From the NCBI GenBank assembly GCA_013540605.1, contig JABVCK010000002.1:96339-160338 (forward strand): a stretch of DNA of 64,000 nucleotides, given 5' to 3'. Below are positions 1 through 8,038 of the stretch, in pieces. Each line of letters opens with the position of its first letter. Position 1 is the first letter of the stretch. The DNA comes from Bacillota bacterium. GTDB taxonomy: Bacteria; Bacillota; Clostridia; Ch29. The notes under the pieces were generated by a model. It was not told the origin of the DNA and made no database searches. It was given only the letters and a program-made list of their open reading frames with translations. Both the position numbers and the translations under genes were made by a program.

Positions 1-2
1 CC

Positions 3-224
3 GACCAATGCGTATCGTCAACGGTCAGGAGCCTGGCTGATGAAGGCTTTGAAGTAATAGTCGTAGAAGACTGCTGCGCAGCGGCTACTCAGGAGCTGCA
101 CGATGCTGAGCTGACCATAATAAACATTATTTACTGCAATGTAATGAGTACAGACGAAGTAATCGAACTCTTGAAGAAGGGCATAGAGAAATCCAGTTTG
201 GCAGATGCGGTAAGAGCCGGTTGA
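3..224 (+). CDS. Isochorismatase-family cysteine hydrolase, C-terminal fragment
   Basis: The reading frame is open from the window edge to a TGA at 222-224 and encodes about 73 residues. It starts with D-Q-C-V-x-S-T-V, which matches the T-D-x-C-V-x-x-T signature around the nucleophilic Cys of isochorismatase/nicotinamidase-like hydrolases. The following V-V-E-D-C-C-A-A is typical of the strand after it. The family hydrolyses amides or vinyl ethers, and the substrate cannot be judged from the tail. The 5' part lies outside the window. The gene precedes an amino-acid permease and ornithine aminotransferase on the same strand with a 76-bp gap, so co-transcription is possible. Confidence 0.72.
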   Translation, partial: DQCVSSTVRSLADEGFEVIVVEDCCAAATQELHDAELTIINIIYCNVMSTDEVIELLKKGIEKSSLADAVRAG

Positions 225-300
225 TCTGTATTGACGGGCTAAAAACCGATTAACGGACAATTTTTTGGGCAACCGTTATTTAGAGAAGGAGGGAAACCCA

Positions 301-1653
301 ATGAACAATCTGAGGAAAGATTTGTCGCTGGTCCACATAGTTGCCATGGCTGCCGGGGGCATGATAGCCGCATGGATGGTCGAGATAAAATACTGGTTTG
401 AGCTAAGCGGCCCCGGTTCGTTCTGGGCTCTGATAGTGTGCGGCGTCTTTGTGCTGCCCCTATGTCTGGTGTATTCAGAGCTTAACAGCATGCTGCCGTT
501 TGCCGGCGGCGAAAATATCTGGATATCCAATGCATTCAGCTGGGACGTAGGCTGGTATTTCGGATGGGTACTTTACCTGCTTTACGTACTTGCTATGCCG
601 ACTGTGGCATACGGAATTGCCACCATGTCCGCCTATTTTTATCCTTTGTCTTTCATGCAGATTAAAATATTCGCATTGATAACCCTGATAGGATGGTATT
701 TTTTGACGAACCTGAGGATAAAATTCCTGGGGGATATTCAGAACGCCATGTTCTGGATTATGATTGCCGTTTCTTTATGTGTCTCGGTAAATTTCCTTTT
801 AAGCGACAACTGGAGCTATGCAACCCTTAAACCCTGGTTCCCGAGCGGCTTTCCGGGGTTCGGTGCTGCTGTCGGACTTCTTATTATGAAGTTCGTTGGC
901 TTCGACATGATCCCGCAGCTGTCCGAGGAAATCAATTTCCCGCGTAAACACCTGTGGAAGGCATACGTTGCTTCCCTGGGGCTCACGGCTTTGATATACG
1001 GGCTTGCGATTATTGGTGTCGGAGGGATTGTAACCACCGAATGGGTCGCACAGATCGATATCGTAGACCCGAGAGTAGCCGACATAATTGGCAAGCACTA
1101 TCTTGCTATAGCGGTGGTCATCGTTGGCGTCCTCTCAATACTGACAACCCTGTCGGGATTTTGGCTCAGCGCATCCAGGACACTGTACGGTGCAGCGAAC
1201 CAGAGGCAGCTGTCGGCAATCTTTGCGAAGATTAACAAACACGGCCAGCCCTGGATTGCAAATATCGCCGTTGGCTTGTTCGCAATTTACTTCACCGTAT
1301 TTGCTCCGGATGACTGGCTGAACTATATATATACGCTGTACGGTTTTGCCGCAGGGGTAGTATATCTTATGGTATCGCTCTCGTTCCTGAGGCTCCGGAA
1401 AAAACAGCCGGAATGGAACAGGCCTTACAAGGCCCCGTGGGGAATAAGCATGGGAGTTGTATCCGTCCTGTTTACCGTGTGGGTTATTTACAGCTCGCTG
1501 AGCGCCATGACGGCTACCTCGTTCTATATACTGGCCGGATTCTTTGCTACCGGCGCATGTTTTCACTTGTACGCAAAACATATGCAGAAGACAAAACCCG
1601 AAGAATGGGCTCCAAGGGTGCTTTCGGCAGTTGATGCCGATGTAGTCGCTTAG
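301..1653 (+). CDS. APC-superfamily amino acid permease
   Basis: This 450-residue, very hydrophobic protein has about 12 predicted membrane spans. The N-terminal stretch (V-A-M-A-A-G-G-M-I-A-A-W) resembles the glycine-rich first helix of APC amino acid/polyamine transporters. An E-L-N-S-M-L-P-F-A-G-G-E motif near residues 60-72 matches the conserved P-x-A-G-G segment. I chose the ATG at 301 because AGAAGGAGGG lies 8 bp upstream; an upstream in-frame start at 265 has no ribosome site. It is followed 84 bp later by ornithine aminotransferase, so ornithine, arginine or a related amino acid is a reasonable substrate, but this is inferred from context only. The C-terminus is cytoplasmic and charged. 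Confidence 0.85.
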   Translation: MNNLRKDLSLVHIVAMAAGGMIAAWMVEIKYWFELSGPGSFWALIVCGVFVLPLCLVYSELNSMLPFAGGENIWISNAFSWDVGWYFGWVLYLLYVLAMPTVAYGIATMSAYFYPLSFMQIKIFALITLIGWYFLTNLRIKFLGDIQNAMFWIMIAVSLCVSVNFLLSDNWSYATLKPWFPSGFPGFGAAVGLLIMKFVGFDMIPQLSEEINFPRKHLWKAYVASLGLTALIYGLAIIGVGGIVTTEWVAQIDIVDPRVADIIGKHYLAIAVVIVGVLSILTTLSGFWLSASRTLYGAANQRQLSAIFAKINKHGQPWIANIAVGLFAIYFTVFAPDDWLNYIYTLYGFAAGVVYLMVSLSFLRLRKKQPEWNRPYKAPWGISMGVVSVLFTVWVIYSSLSAMTATSFYILAGFFATGACFHLYAKHMQKTKPEEWAPRVLSAVDADVVA

Positions 1654-1737
1654 ATACGTCATGCAGCTGCAACCGCCGGCGGTACCTAAGGCTAAAGCCT
1701 ATTGTACGTATAACATCGTGTAAGGAGGTAAAAAGCT

Positions 1738-2928
1738 ATGCCGATTACTCAAGAGATGATGGAACTTACCAAGACATATGGGGCGCACAACTATAATCCG
1801 CTGCCCATAGTCATATCCATGGCCCAGGGCGTATGGGTCGAGGACCCTGAAGGAAACCGGTACATGGATATGCTGAGCGCGTATTCCGCACTGAATCACG
1901 GGCACAGACACCCGAAAATAATATCAGCCCTTAAGGAGCAGGCGGACAGGGTAACCCTGACTTCCAGGGCGTTCAATAACGACCGGATGGGTCCGTTCTT
2001 CAAGAAGCTCTCAGAATTCACAGGCAAAGACATGGTCCTGCCTATGAACACCGGAGCGGAAGCGGTTGAAACCGCCCTGAAATGCGCAAGAAGGTGGGCA
2101 TATGACGTAAAGGGGATAGATGACGACAAGGCGGAGATAATCGTTTGTTCCGGGAACTTCCATGGCCGTACCGTAACCATTATCTCCTTTTCAACCGAGC
2201 CCGCCTACAGGCGAGGATATGGTCCCTTCACCCCCGGGTTTAAGGTGATATCCTACGGAGATATTGGTGCTTTGGAAGCAGCAATTAATAAAAACACCGC
2301 CGCTTTTCTGGTCGAGCCCATACAGGGCGAGGGCGGGATACTCATACCGGCAAAAGGGTTCCTAAAGGAAGCATACCAACTCTGCAAAGAAAATAACGTA
2401 CTATTTATAGCAGATGAGATACAAACCGGTTTCGGGCGTACCGGCAAGAAATTTGCCTGTGACTGGGAGGATGTAGTACCGGATATCTATGTGCTGGGCA
2501 AAGCCCTGGGAGGAGGGGTAATGCCGGTATCGGCAGTTGCTGCCGGCAGGGAAATACTCGGAGTGTTCAATCCCGGATCCCACGGTTCAACCTTTGGCGG
2601 AAATCCCCTTGCTTGCGCCTGCGGCATCGCTGCCCTGGAAGTTCTGGAAGAAGAAAATCTGGTGGAGCGCTCCAGGGAAATGGGCGAATATTTCATGAAC
2701 AAACTGAGGGACATAAACAACCCCAGAATCAAAGACGTAAGGGGGAAGGGTCTGCTGGTAGGTATAGAACTCACCGAAGATGCAAGGCCCTATTGTGAAA
2801 AACTCAAAAATGAAGGTGTGCTCTGCTTCGAAACCCACTATACCGTTATCCGGTTCGCTCCCCCTCTGGTAATAACCAAGGAAGAGATAGACTGGGCAAT
2901 GGAAAGAATAAGAAAAGTTCTCGGTTAA
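1738..2928 (+). CDS. rocD: Ornithine--oxo-acid aminotransferase
   Basis: This 396-residue class III PLP aminotransferase converts ornithine plus 2-oxoglutarate to glutamate-5-semialdehyde and glutamate in the cytosol. The N-terminal Y-G-A-H-N-Y-x-P-L-P segment and the A-Y-S-A-L-N-H-G-H motif are hallmarks of ornithine aminotransferases rather than acetylornithine or GABA enzymes. The PLP region reads [12 protein letters not shown], and the Schiff-base Lys is in L-G-K-A-L-G-G-G. Length matches Bacillus RocD (about 400). The start has a strong TAAGGAGG 9 bp upstream. The gene sits behind an amino-acid permease. The window also holds OrtA/OrtB, which finish a different ornithine route, so ornithine could enter two pathways here. 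Confidence 0.95.
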   Translation: MPITQEMMELTKTYGAHNYNPLPIVISMAQGVWVEDPEGNRYMDMLSAYSALNHGHRHPKIISALKEQADRVTLTSRAFNNDRMGPFFKKLSEFTGKDMVLPMNTGAEAVETALKCARRWAYDVKGIDDDKAEIIVCSGNFHGRTVTIISFSTEPAYRRGYGPFTPGFKVISYGDIGALEAAINKNTAAFLVEPIQGEGGILIPAKGFLKEAYQLCKENNVLFIADEIQTGFGRTGKKFACDWEDVVPDIYVLGKALGGGVMPVSAVAAGREILGVFNPGSHGSTFGGNPLACACGIAALEVLEEENLVERSREMGEYFMNKLRDINNPRIKDVRGKGLLVGIELTEDARPYCEKLKNEGVLCFETHYTVIRFAPPLVITKEEIDWAMERIRKVLG

Positions 2929-2936
2929 CATAATAA

Positions 2937-3000
2937 TGGGACACGGGGACGGTTCTTCTGTCCCAAAATTTTGGGACAGAAGAACCGTCCCCGTGTCCCA
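2937..3000. repeat. 64-bp perfect palindrome of dispersed hairpin family A
   Basis: Two copies of the family-A hairpin meet head to head around a central AAAATTTT, giving a palindrome with no mismatch over 64 bp. Each half contains the core GGGGACGGTTCTTCTGTCCC. It lies between the convergent rocD and fapA-like genes, so it may also act as a bidirectional terminator. Related copies lie at about 7255, 17452, 21969, 27581, 40491, 41345, 44357, 57838 and 61020. Confidence 0.9.
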
Positions 3001-3030
3001 CTTGTCCCATGTCCCCATAACGAAGCTTCA

Positions 3031-4923
3031 TCATGCATTACCTATTATCTTTATTTTTCCGTTGACATTCAGAACCGTATTGCTGTAAAAGCGAACCGCA
3101 TCAATTTTTCCGTTTTCATTGAAAACCCTGCAATAGGTGCTTACCCCTGCGGGGGAACCAACTATGCCCATATTTATTCTCTTCCCCGCTATCAATAAAC
3201 CGCCACGAACAACACTTGACGGCTTTTTAAATATTATTTCGTTCTTCGCAATCAGATCCGTTTGGTAGCATCCCCGACCCGTAACTGCTATACTGCCGTT
3301 CGCATGGACAGACGAATTCTGGCCGTATCCCAATATCACATTCGCTTCGTTTTCGTATGATACATCAATCGTTTCTATATATCCCTCAATCTGTTTACAA
3401 AGAGTCTTAATCTGCTCCGTAGTGCATCTATGCTGATATTTAACGCTATCAAGCATTGCCTGCAATTTTTTAAGTATTTCTTCTGCCATGCTGATTTCAT
3501 CATCGGTCAGGAGGTCAAACATGCCCGCGATTTCCCCGGCGGATTTTTCCAGTATATCATAGCTTTCATATATAGCCTTTGCAAGCCGCCCATCAGCATT
3601 TTCATATTGTTCTCTCATTTTTTCGGAGTTTCCCGCATCATAAATTGCTTTGAGCCTATCCAGTATTTGCTTCAGCTTCGGCACCATGCCCAGATAACTG
3701 ACTACTCCTAGACCCGCCGATACTTTACTGCTTATAATGTTCCCCTTTATTTCCACACTGCCCCTTGCCGATATTTTTGCATGTAATACACTTCCGAGTA
3801 TCATAATATTGCCGTCCGCCGCTACCTTCATATTATCCAATACGTTTCCCTTGATTTGTATATCCCCGTCAAAGTATACATTTCCCGTACTGCTGTCAAC
3901 GTCATGAGGAACAACCAGCATAGGCACGACTCCTATTGCACCGTTATCCAAAATTGGCCTGCCATTGGAAACGGAGACGGCTTTGGTATAGTTTTCTAGC
4001 AGAATTACACCCTTTCCTGCTTTAAGAGGTACATCCCTACCCGGATATGCTTTAATTATATCGCCGGTTACCGTTTCCCCATCCCGTCCCGGCACCTGAG
4101 GAACATCCTTTACGGCTAACACTTCCCCTATTCTGACTGTAGGTATAATTGTGTGGCTCAATAAATCCACTTTTTTATTAGTATCAAAATCGGGATTACG
4201 ATAGCAGTCTTTTTTGAATAGAAGTTTTACTCTGCTGTCCTGCCCATCTATTGGATATATTCCTTGCGCCACAACAGCACTGCCCCCGCCCGGCAGATTT
4301 AAAAGGTCATTGACAGTCTGAATATTAATGAACTTTAGCTTAACGTTTGCTTTTTCTAGCTCTGCTAAGCATTGGTCTGCGGTAACGTCCGGCTCGGGTA
4401 TTTCGTTGTAGCCCGAACTGATTTTTACTGAATTGCTCTTTTCCGCATCTCTAATGTAATACTCTCTGCCCGGAAGTTTTTCGACTATCAAAGTAGCCTG
4501 CATTTTGTCTTTAGAAAGCTCTACCTGAATATTAGCCACAGGCTCAACTTTGACCGGCATAAAATCTATAGAATCCTTCTCTGTTACAATAGTAGGACGA
4601 ATAATCTTTTCGCCGTTAACATAGACGTTTATATTAGGGTCGCCTGGTATTATAGACGCGTATCTGCCCTCTCCTTGAGGGTCCTTTACCCTCGCCTTCC
4701 CGCAGACAATTTCTATATATCCGTCATTATTTTGATTTTCAGGCTTTTCTTCCCTTTCCTCTTCAATAAGCTCAATACGATATTTACCTTCCCTTTTAAT
4801 TAACCCCCAAAATTTACAATACGGTGACCTTACTATATATATCTTTATCCGGCTTTTATCGCAGCTATAAATCTTTTGCGCTTTGGAAAGGGCTTCTTCT
4901 TTACTGTATGCGCTGATTATCAT
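3031..4923 (-). CDS. FapA/DUF342-family protein
   Basis: This 630-residue protein has a short N-terminal Jag-N/KOW-like domain (about residues 1-60, with W-G-L-I-K-R-E-G), a charged linker, then a DUF342/FapA region. The FapA part shows the conserved G-x-x-G-x-x-V-x-G segment (R-D-G-E-T-V-T-G) and a beta-helix of V-x-G-x-V/I repeats around residues 330-410 (I-Q-I-K-G-N-V, I-M-I-L-G-S-V, V-E-I-K-G-N-I). A coiled coil follows, then the tail returns to beta-helix (I-A-V-T-G-R-G). DUF342 proteins such as Vibrio FapA affect flagellar assembly or polar protein placement, but most clostridial ones have no tested role. Base composition is AT-richer than the ATPase operon beside it. It shares its strand with the HD-GYP gene 55 bp upstream, so the two may be co-transcribed. 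Confidence 0.8.
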   Translation of the reverse strand: MIISAYSKEEALSKAQKIYSCDKSRIKIYIVRSPYCKFWGLIKREGKYRIELIEEEREEKPENQNNDGYIEIVCGKARVKDPQGEGRYASIIPGDPNINVYVNGEKIIRPTIVTEKDSIDFMPVKVEPVANIQVELSKDKMQATLIVEKLPGREYYIRDAEKSNSVKISSGYNEIPEPDVTADQCLAELEKANVKLKFINIQTVNDLLNLPGGGSAVVAQGIYPIDGQDSRVKLLFKKDCYRNPDFDTNKKVDLLSHTIIPTVRIGEVLAVKDVPQVPGRDGETVTGDIIKAYPGRDVPLKAGKGVILLENYTKAVSVSNGRPILDNGAIGVVPMLVVPHDVDSSTGNVYFDGDIQIKGNVLDNMKVAADGNIMILGSVLHAKISARGSVEIKGNIISSKVSAGLGVVSYLGMVPKLKQILDRLKAIYDAGNSEKMREQYENADGRLAKAIYESYDILEKSAGEIAGMFDLLTDDEISMAEEILKKLQAMLDSVKYQHRCTTEQIKTLCKQIEGYIETIDVSYENEANVILGYGQNSSVHANGSIAVTGRGCYQTDLIAKNEIIFKKPSSVVRGGLLIAGKRINMGIVGSPAGVSTYCRVFNENGKIDAVRFYSNTVLNVNGKIKIIGNA

Positions 4924-4978
4924 AGTAATTTCACCTTGCTCCCCGTTTTTTAATTACAAGCACACCCAATTTACATAT

Positions 4979-6055
4979 TCACCTTTCCAGCAAATAATCT
5001 GTTTCTTGAATAGTTCTGTCATCGTTATAATCATTGAGTCTTAAGCCTTTTTCAGTGAAAAGCTTCAAGCAGGCATCTACCACCTCGCTATCATATAAAG
5101 TCCCCTTGTTTTTTGTAATCTCTTCCAATGCTTTATTCGTACCTAAAGAAGGCCGGTAGGGTCTATGGGAAGCCATAGCCTCAACAACATCTGCTACAGC
5201 CAAGATTCTGGCTTCTATAAGAATGTCTTCCCCGTATAAACCTCTTGGATATCCGGAACCATCCATTCTTTCATGGTGCTGGAGTACAATTTCGGAAATC
5301 GGCCATTCAAAATCTATGTTTTTCAATACATTGTAGCCAGCCTGGGAGTGATTTTTAATTATATTTAACTCGTTTGATCCTAATTTCCCCGGCTTAGTGA
5401 GAAACTCGCCCGGCACATATATTTTGCCGATATCATGGATATAAGCGGCCATGACAAGACCCCTGAGCTGCTGTTCCGGAAGGCCCATCTCTTTTGCAAT
5501 TGCAAATGCTAATTTTGCTACCCGCTTCTGATGGCTAGCTGTATAAGGATCTCTAGTTTCAACAATATCTGCAATAGCACGAATGGTGTTTTCCCAGGTC
5601 CTTTGCAAAGCCTTGTAATTCTCTTTCAGCTTTTTTTCTGCTTCTTTTTGTTTAGTAATATCATTAAAGAAAACCTGTACTGCCGGTTTATCCATATACA
5701 CACAAGCAATTGCTGTTAACCGTACGGTTATAATTTTCCCGTCTAACCGGACAAATTCTTCTTCGAGCAACGTAGCATCTTTTTTGGCTGCAATTTCTTG
5801 GTCGATTCGTTTGACAGCACTTCTTTTATACTCACCGGATACAAAATCGATTGCCAGTTTCCCAATAAGTTCTTCAGGGCGTTCTGCACCAATAATTTTA
5901 GCTGCTTCAGGGTTTGCTAATACAATTTTGCCTTCACAGTGAATAATAATTCCGGTTGGTACAGCTTCAATAATACGTTTATATTGCTCTTTAGCCGTAC
6001 AGAGTTCCTTTTTAATTCTTTTATTCTCTTCTAAAGCTTGTTCCACATGTCCCAT
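4979..6055 (-). CDS. PAS domain plus HD-GYP c-di-GMP phosphodiesterase
   Basis: This 358-residue soluble protein has a short coiled N-terminus, a PAS domain at about 20-140 (I-I-E-A-V-P-T-G-I-I-I, ending F-F-N-D-I-T-K-Q-K-E-A-E), and an HD-GYP domain at about 155-340. The catalytic motifs are intact: R-D-P-Y-T-A-S-H-Q, I-H-D-I-G-K-I, and H-H-E-R-M-D-G-S-G-Y-P. HD-GYP proteins hydrolyse cyclic di-GMP to pGpG/GMP. There is no membrane segment, so the PAS domain probably senses a cytoplasmic signal. GGGGGA lies 6 bp before the ATG. A c-di-GMP-I riboswitch lies about 0.9 kb away on the opposite strand, so both a c-di-GMP sensor and a c-di-GMP hydrolase sit in this block. Confidence 0.92.
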   Translation of the reverse strand: MGHVEQALEENKRIKKELCTAKEQYKRIIEAVPTGIIIHCEGKIVLANPEAAKIIGAERPEELIGKLAIDFVSGEYKRSAVKRIDQEIAAKKDATLLEEEFVRLDGKIITVRLTAIACVYMDKPAVQVFFNDITKQKEAEKKLKENYKALQRTWENTIRAIADIVETRDPYTASHQKRVAKLAFAIAKEMGLPEQQLRGLVMAAYIHDIGKIYVPGEFLTKPGKLGSNELNIIKNHSQAGYNVLKNIDFEWPISEIVLQHHERMDGSGYPRGLYGEDILIEARILAVADVVEAMASHRPYRPSLGTNKALEEITKNKGTLYDSEVVDACLKLFTEKGLRLNDYNDDRTIQETDYLLER

Positions 6056-6261
6056 AGTAATCCCCCATTATTTTTAATTATTGATCAGCAGCCCCTTTGC
6101 TCATTATACGCAAGCTATTCTGCATAGTTGTATTCCGCAATACTCTTTTCTCATTTATGGTATTTATAAGTAAAGCCGGTACGAGCTTTAAAACTTGTTA
6201 TAGCTGTGATATTTTAATAGACATAATAATCATTTTGTATATCTTACAGGGAGGGACATCA

Positions 6262-6849
6262 ATGAAGGAAATAAAGTATTTTACCCAGGAAGAGTTAAGA
6301 AGAATATTCCGTTGCATTGAAGGAAAAAAAGAAACCAGCAAATACTGGCTGAGAAATCTATGCATTTTCAGGGTCGCTTATAGATGCGGGCTTAGAGCAT
6401 CTGAAATCGGCCTCATAAAGAGGTCCGATTACAACAGTCGCACCGGAGAGATTTACTGCAGGAGGTTAAAGGGTTCTTTAAATAATACGATAAGGTTGGA
6501 TAAGCAGACCATAAAATTATTGGTTGAATATACTAAACAGTACAAGATAAAAGACACGGATGCTTTATTCTCAAGCCAGGAGAATAGGCCTATATCCAGA
6601 CAAATGCTTGATAGGCTAATAAAAGAGTACTGCAGAGAAGCAAGAATTCCGGATAAAAACAAATGGCATTTCCACACGCTGAAGCATTCAATAGCAGTGC
6701 ACCTGGCGGAAAGCGGATTAGATATAAAAGAGGTCCAATATTACATAGGCCACAAAAATGTAAATAATACGTTTATCTATTTCCAATTTACAACTACACA
6801 ACAATGTGAGATGTATAAGAAATTGGAGAAAAGCAGATTGTTGGTGTAA
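6262..6849 (+). CDS. Short tyrosine recombinase/integrase, catalytic domain only
   Basis: This 195-residue protein consists almost only of the tyrosine-recombinase catalytic domain; the N-terminal SAM-like core-binding domain is missing. Seen in order: the first Arg in R-C-G-L-R-A-S-E-I-G (about residue 40), H-T-L-K-H-S (about 140), G-H-K-N-V-N-N-T (about 163) and the Tyr in F-I-Y-F-Q-F. The second catalytic Arg of the H-x-x-R box is Lys here. The start at 6262 has AGGGAGGG 7 bp upstream; a longer frame from 6097 has no ribosome site. Small integrases of this form occur in Firmicutes, sometimes controlling invertible DNA, but no att or inverted-repeat pair was recognised. It lies in an AT-rich block next to the c-di-GMP riboswitch. 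Confidence 0.85.
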   Translation: MKEIKYFTQEELRRIFRCIEGKKETSKYWLRNLCIFRVAYRCGLRASEIGLIKRSDYNSRTGEIYCRRLKGSLNNTIRLDKQTIKLLVEYTKQYKIKDTDALFSSQENRPISRQMLDRLIKEYCREARIPDKNKWHFHTLKHSIAVHLAESGLDIKEVQYYIGHKNVNNTFIYFQFTTTQQCEMYKKLEKSRLLV

Positions 6850-6944
6850 ATATTTACTGATATTCTCTTTTTTCTGCAAACAATGATGAAATAATGTAGA
6901 ATTTTGTAATAATTTATAGACAATCTGTTGTATGTGTGGTAATT

Positions 6945-6950
6945 TATAAT
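6945..6950 (+). promoter_or_regulatory. Candidate -10 box for the riboswitch RNA
   Basis: A consensus TATAAT lies about 40 bp before the aptamer core. No good -35 box lies at 16-18 bp; TAGACA at 6917-6922 is 22 bp away. The start of transcription would fall near 6957, giving an RNA of about 170 nt up to the terminator. Confidence 0.35.
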
Positions 6951-6985
6951 TGAATAAAAAGTTTTCTGATAAATAGTTCCATTAT

Positions 6986-7064
6986 AAGGGCAAACCTACC
7001 TAAAGGTAGGGGCGCAAAGCCACGGACCTAAGGTAAACATTCTATGGCAGCCGGGTTGCTGGAA
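6986..7064 (+). ncRNA. Cyclic di-GMP-I (GEMM-I) riboswitch aptamer
   Basis: The sequence carries the class I c-di-GMP aptamer signature: GGGCAAACC, a hairpin closed by CCTACC/GGTAGG with a TAAA loop, then GGGGCGCAAAGCCACGG, CCTAAG at 7027-7032, TATGG at 7043-7047 and GCAGCCGGGTTGC. CCTAAG with TATGG forms the 11-nt tetraloop receptor typical of this class. A strong terminator follows at 7083-7129. The 5' strand of the first hairpin, AAACCTACC (6992-7000), is an exact complement of GGTAGGTTT (7112-7120), the 3' arm of that terminator, so the two folds can compete. No credible gene follows on this strand before the oppositely oriented ntpD. Confidence 0.9.
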
Positions 7065-7082
7065 CGTTACGCTAAGCGGATT

Positions 7083-7129
7083 AAACCTATCTCTCCAGTT
7101 GCTCTGGTTGAGGTAGGTTTTATATTGTT
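7083..7129 (+). terminator. Rho-independent terminator of the riboswitch
   Basis: AAACCTATCTCTCCAG pairs with CTGGTTGAGGTAGGTTT across a five-base loop (one bulge), and the stem runs into a U-rich tail. Its 3' arm overlaps the sequence that can pair with the aptamer, as expected for an expression platform. Confidence 0.8.
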
Positions 7130-7254
7130 ACATGTTATTTTGTATACAAAATGATTATTATGTCTATCTCAATATGATATCTCATTATAACAAAAAGGCA
7201 AACGTGGGCATGGGCAAACGACGTGCAAACGCGGAACCAAACGTGGGCACGGGT

Positions 7255-7367
7255 GGGACAAGGAACCTGTCCCCGTGTCCCTGTCCCTGCTCGGTTAACA
7301 TAATACTGGGACAAAAAGAACCGTCCCCGTGTCCCAAAAGAACCGTCCCCGTGTCCCTGCATGTCCC
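7255..7367. repeat. Family-A hairpin cluster
   Basis: At least three degenerate units (cores AACCTGTCCCCGTGTCCC and GAACCGTCCCCGTGTCCC) lie in tandem between the riboswitch terminator and ntpD. The central unit is preceded at 7290-7309 by CTCGGTTAACATAATA, which matches the 3' end of rocD plus the bases before the 2937 palindrome. With the riboswitch, this accounts for the 6850-7387 gap; no gene is supported in it. Confidence 0.85.
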
Positions 7368-7387
7368 AAAAAAAAAGAAGGCGTGGG

Positions 7388-8035
7388 TTACACGCCTTCC
7401 TGCATCATCATATCCTTTACCTTCATCAACCGGGTAATATTTCCCCTCTCGTTTTCATCCAGCTTCATGGTGATATACTTGATCTTATCCGACATCGTCG
7501 GTATCATTACATATTCAAGGGCGTTTACCCTGCGGCGGGTTTTCTCGATCTCAACCGCCATCAGCTGGCAGCCCTTTTCTATCTCCGCCAGTTTGAGAAG
7601 TCTTGGCAGTATGTCGGCAAGTATTGATATGGCATTGTCAAGTTCACCGGAAGTCCCGGCGAAGCCGTACGCGTATTTGTTGGTCTCTTCGCCGCCGGCC
7701 TCCTCATCCCCTACTATATCGATCTGGGGAATCCGTACGCTCATGACATTCTTCTCAGCCACCTTAATGTCGACCTTGCCCACAGGGTACATCAAGCTCT
7801 CTTCCAGGACCTGCCCGGACATAGCGGCCCTGGCCATAACAAAGTTCCTGAAGGCTTCGGAAAGCTCTTTTTCTATCTCCTGCCTCAGTTCCTTGTTTTG
7901 CTTGACCAGGTCTATGAACTTCTTGATGAGCTCATCCTGTTTGTCCTTTAGGAGTTTGTGCCCCCTTCTGGCCACCTTAACCCTTTTCTTGAGTTTTGAA
8001 AGCTCCATGCGGGTTGGATTAACACGGATTTCCAC
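7388..8035 (-). CDS. ntpD: V/A-type ATPase subunit D
   Basis: This 215-residue protein is the central rotor-shaft subunit D of the V1/A1 head. The N-terminus V-N-P-T-R-M-E-L-x-x-L-K-K-R-V-K-V-A-R-R-G-H-K-L-L-K-D-K is the classic subunit D signature, and both ends form long helices that make a coiled coil through the A3B3 hexamer. The start is a GTG at 8033-8035 with AGGAG 9 bp upstream inside the end of ntpB; the gap to ntpB is 3 bp. It is the last gene of the operon. Length is normal for the family (about 205-215). Confidence 0.95.
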   Translation of the reverse strand: MEIRVNPTRMELSKLKKRVKVARRGHKLLKDKQDELIKKFIDLVKQNKELRQEIEKELSEAFRNFVMARAAMSGQVLEESLMYPVGKVDIKVAEKNVMSVRIPQIDIVGDEEAGGEETNKYAYGFAGTSGELDNAISILADILPRLLKLAEIEKGCQLMAVEIEKTRRRVNALEYVMIPTMSDKIKYITMKLDENERGNITRLMKVKDMMMQEGV

Positions 8036-8038
8036 GGC

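Noticed and set aside
7132-7437. Plus-strand ORF directly after the riboswitch terminator
   Set aside because: It has no ribosome site, starts within 3 bp of the terminator tail, and its protein is a translation of family-A repeats (Cys-Pro-rich). It is not a credible riboswitch target.
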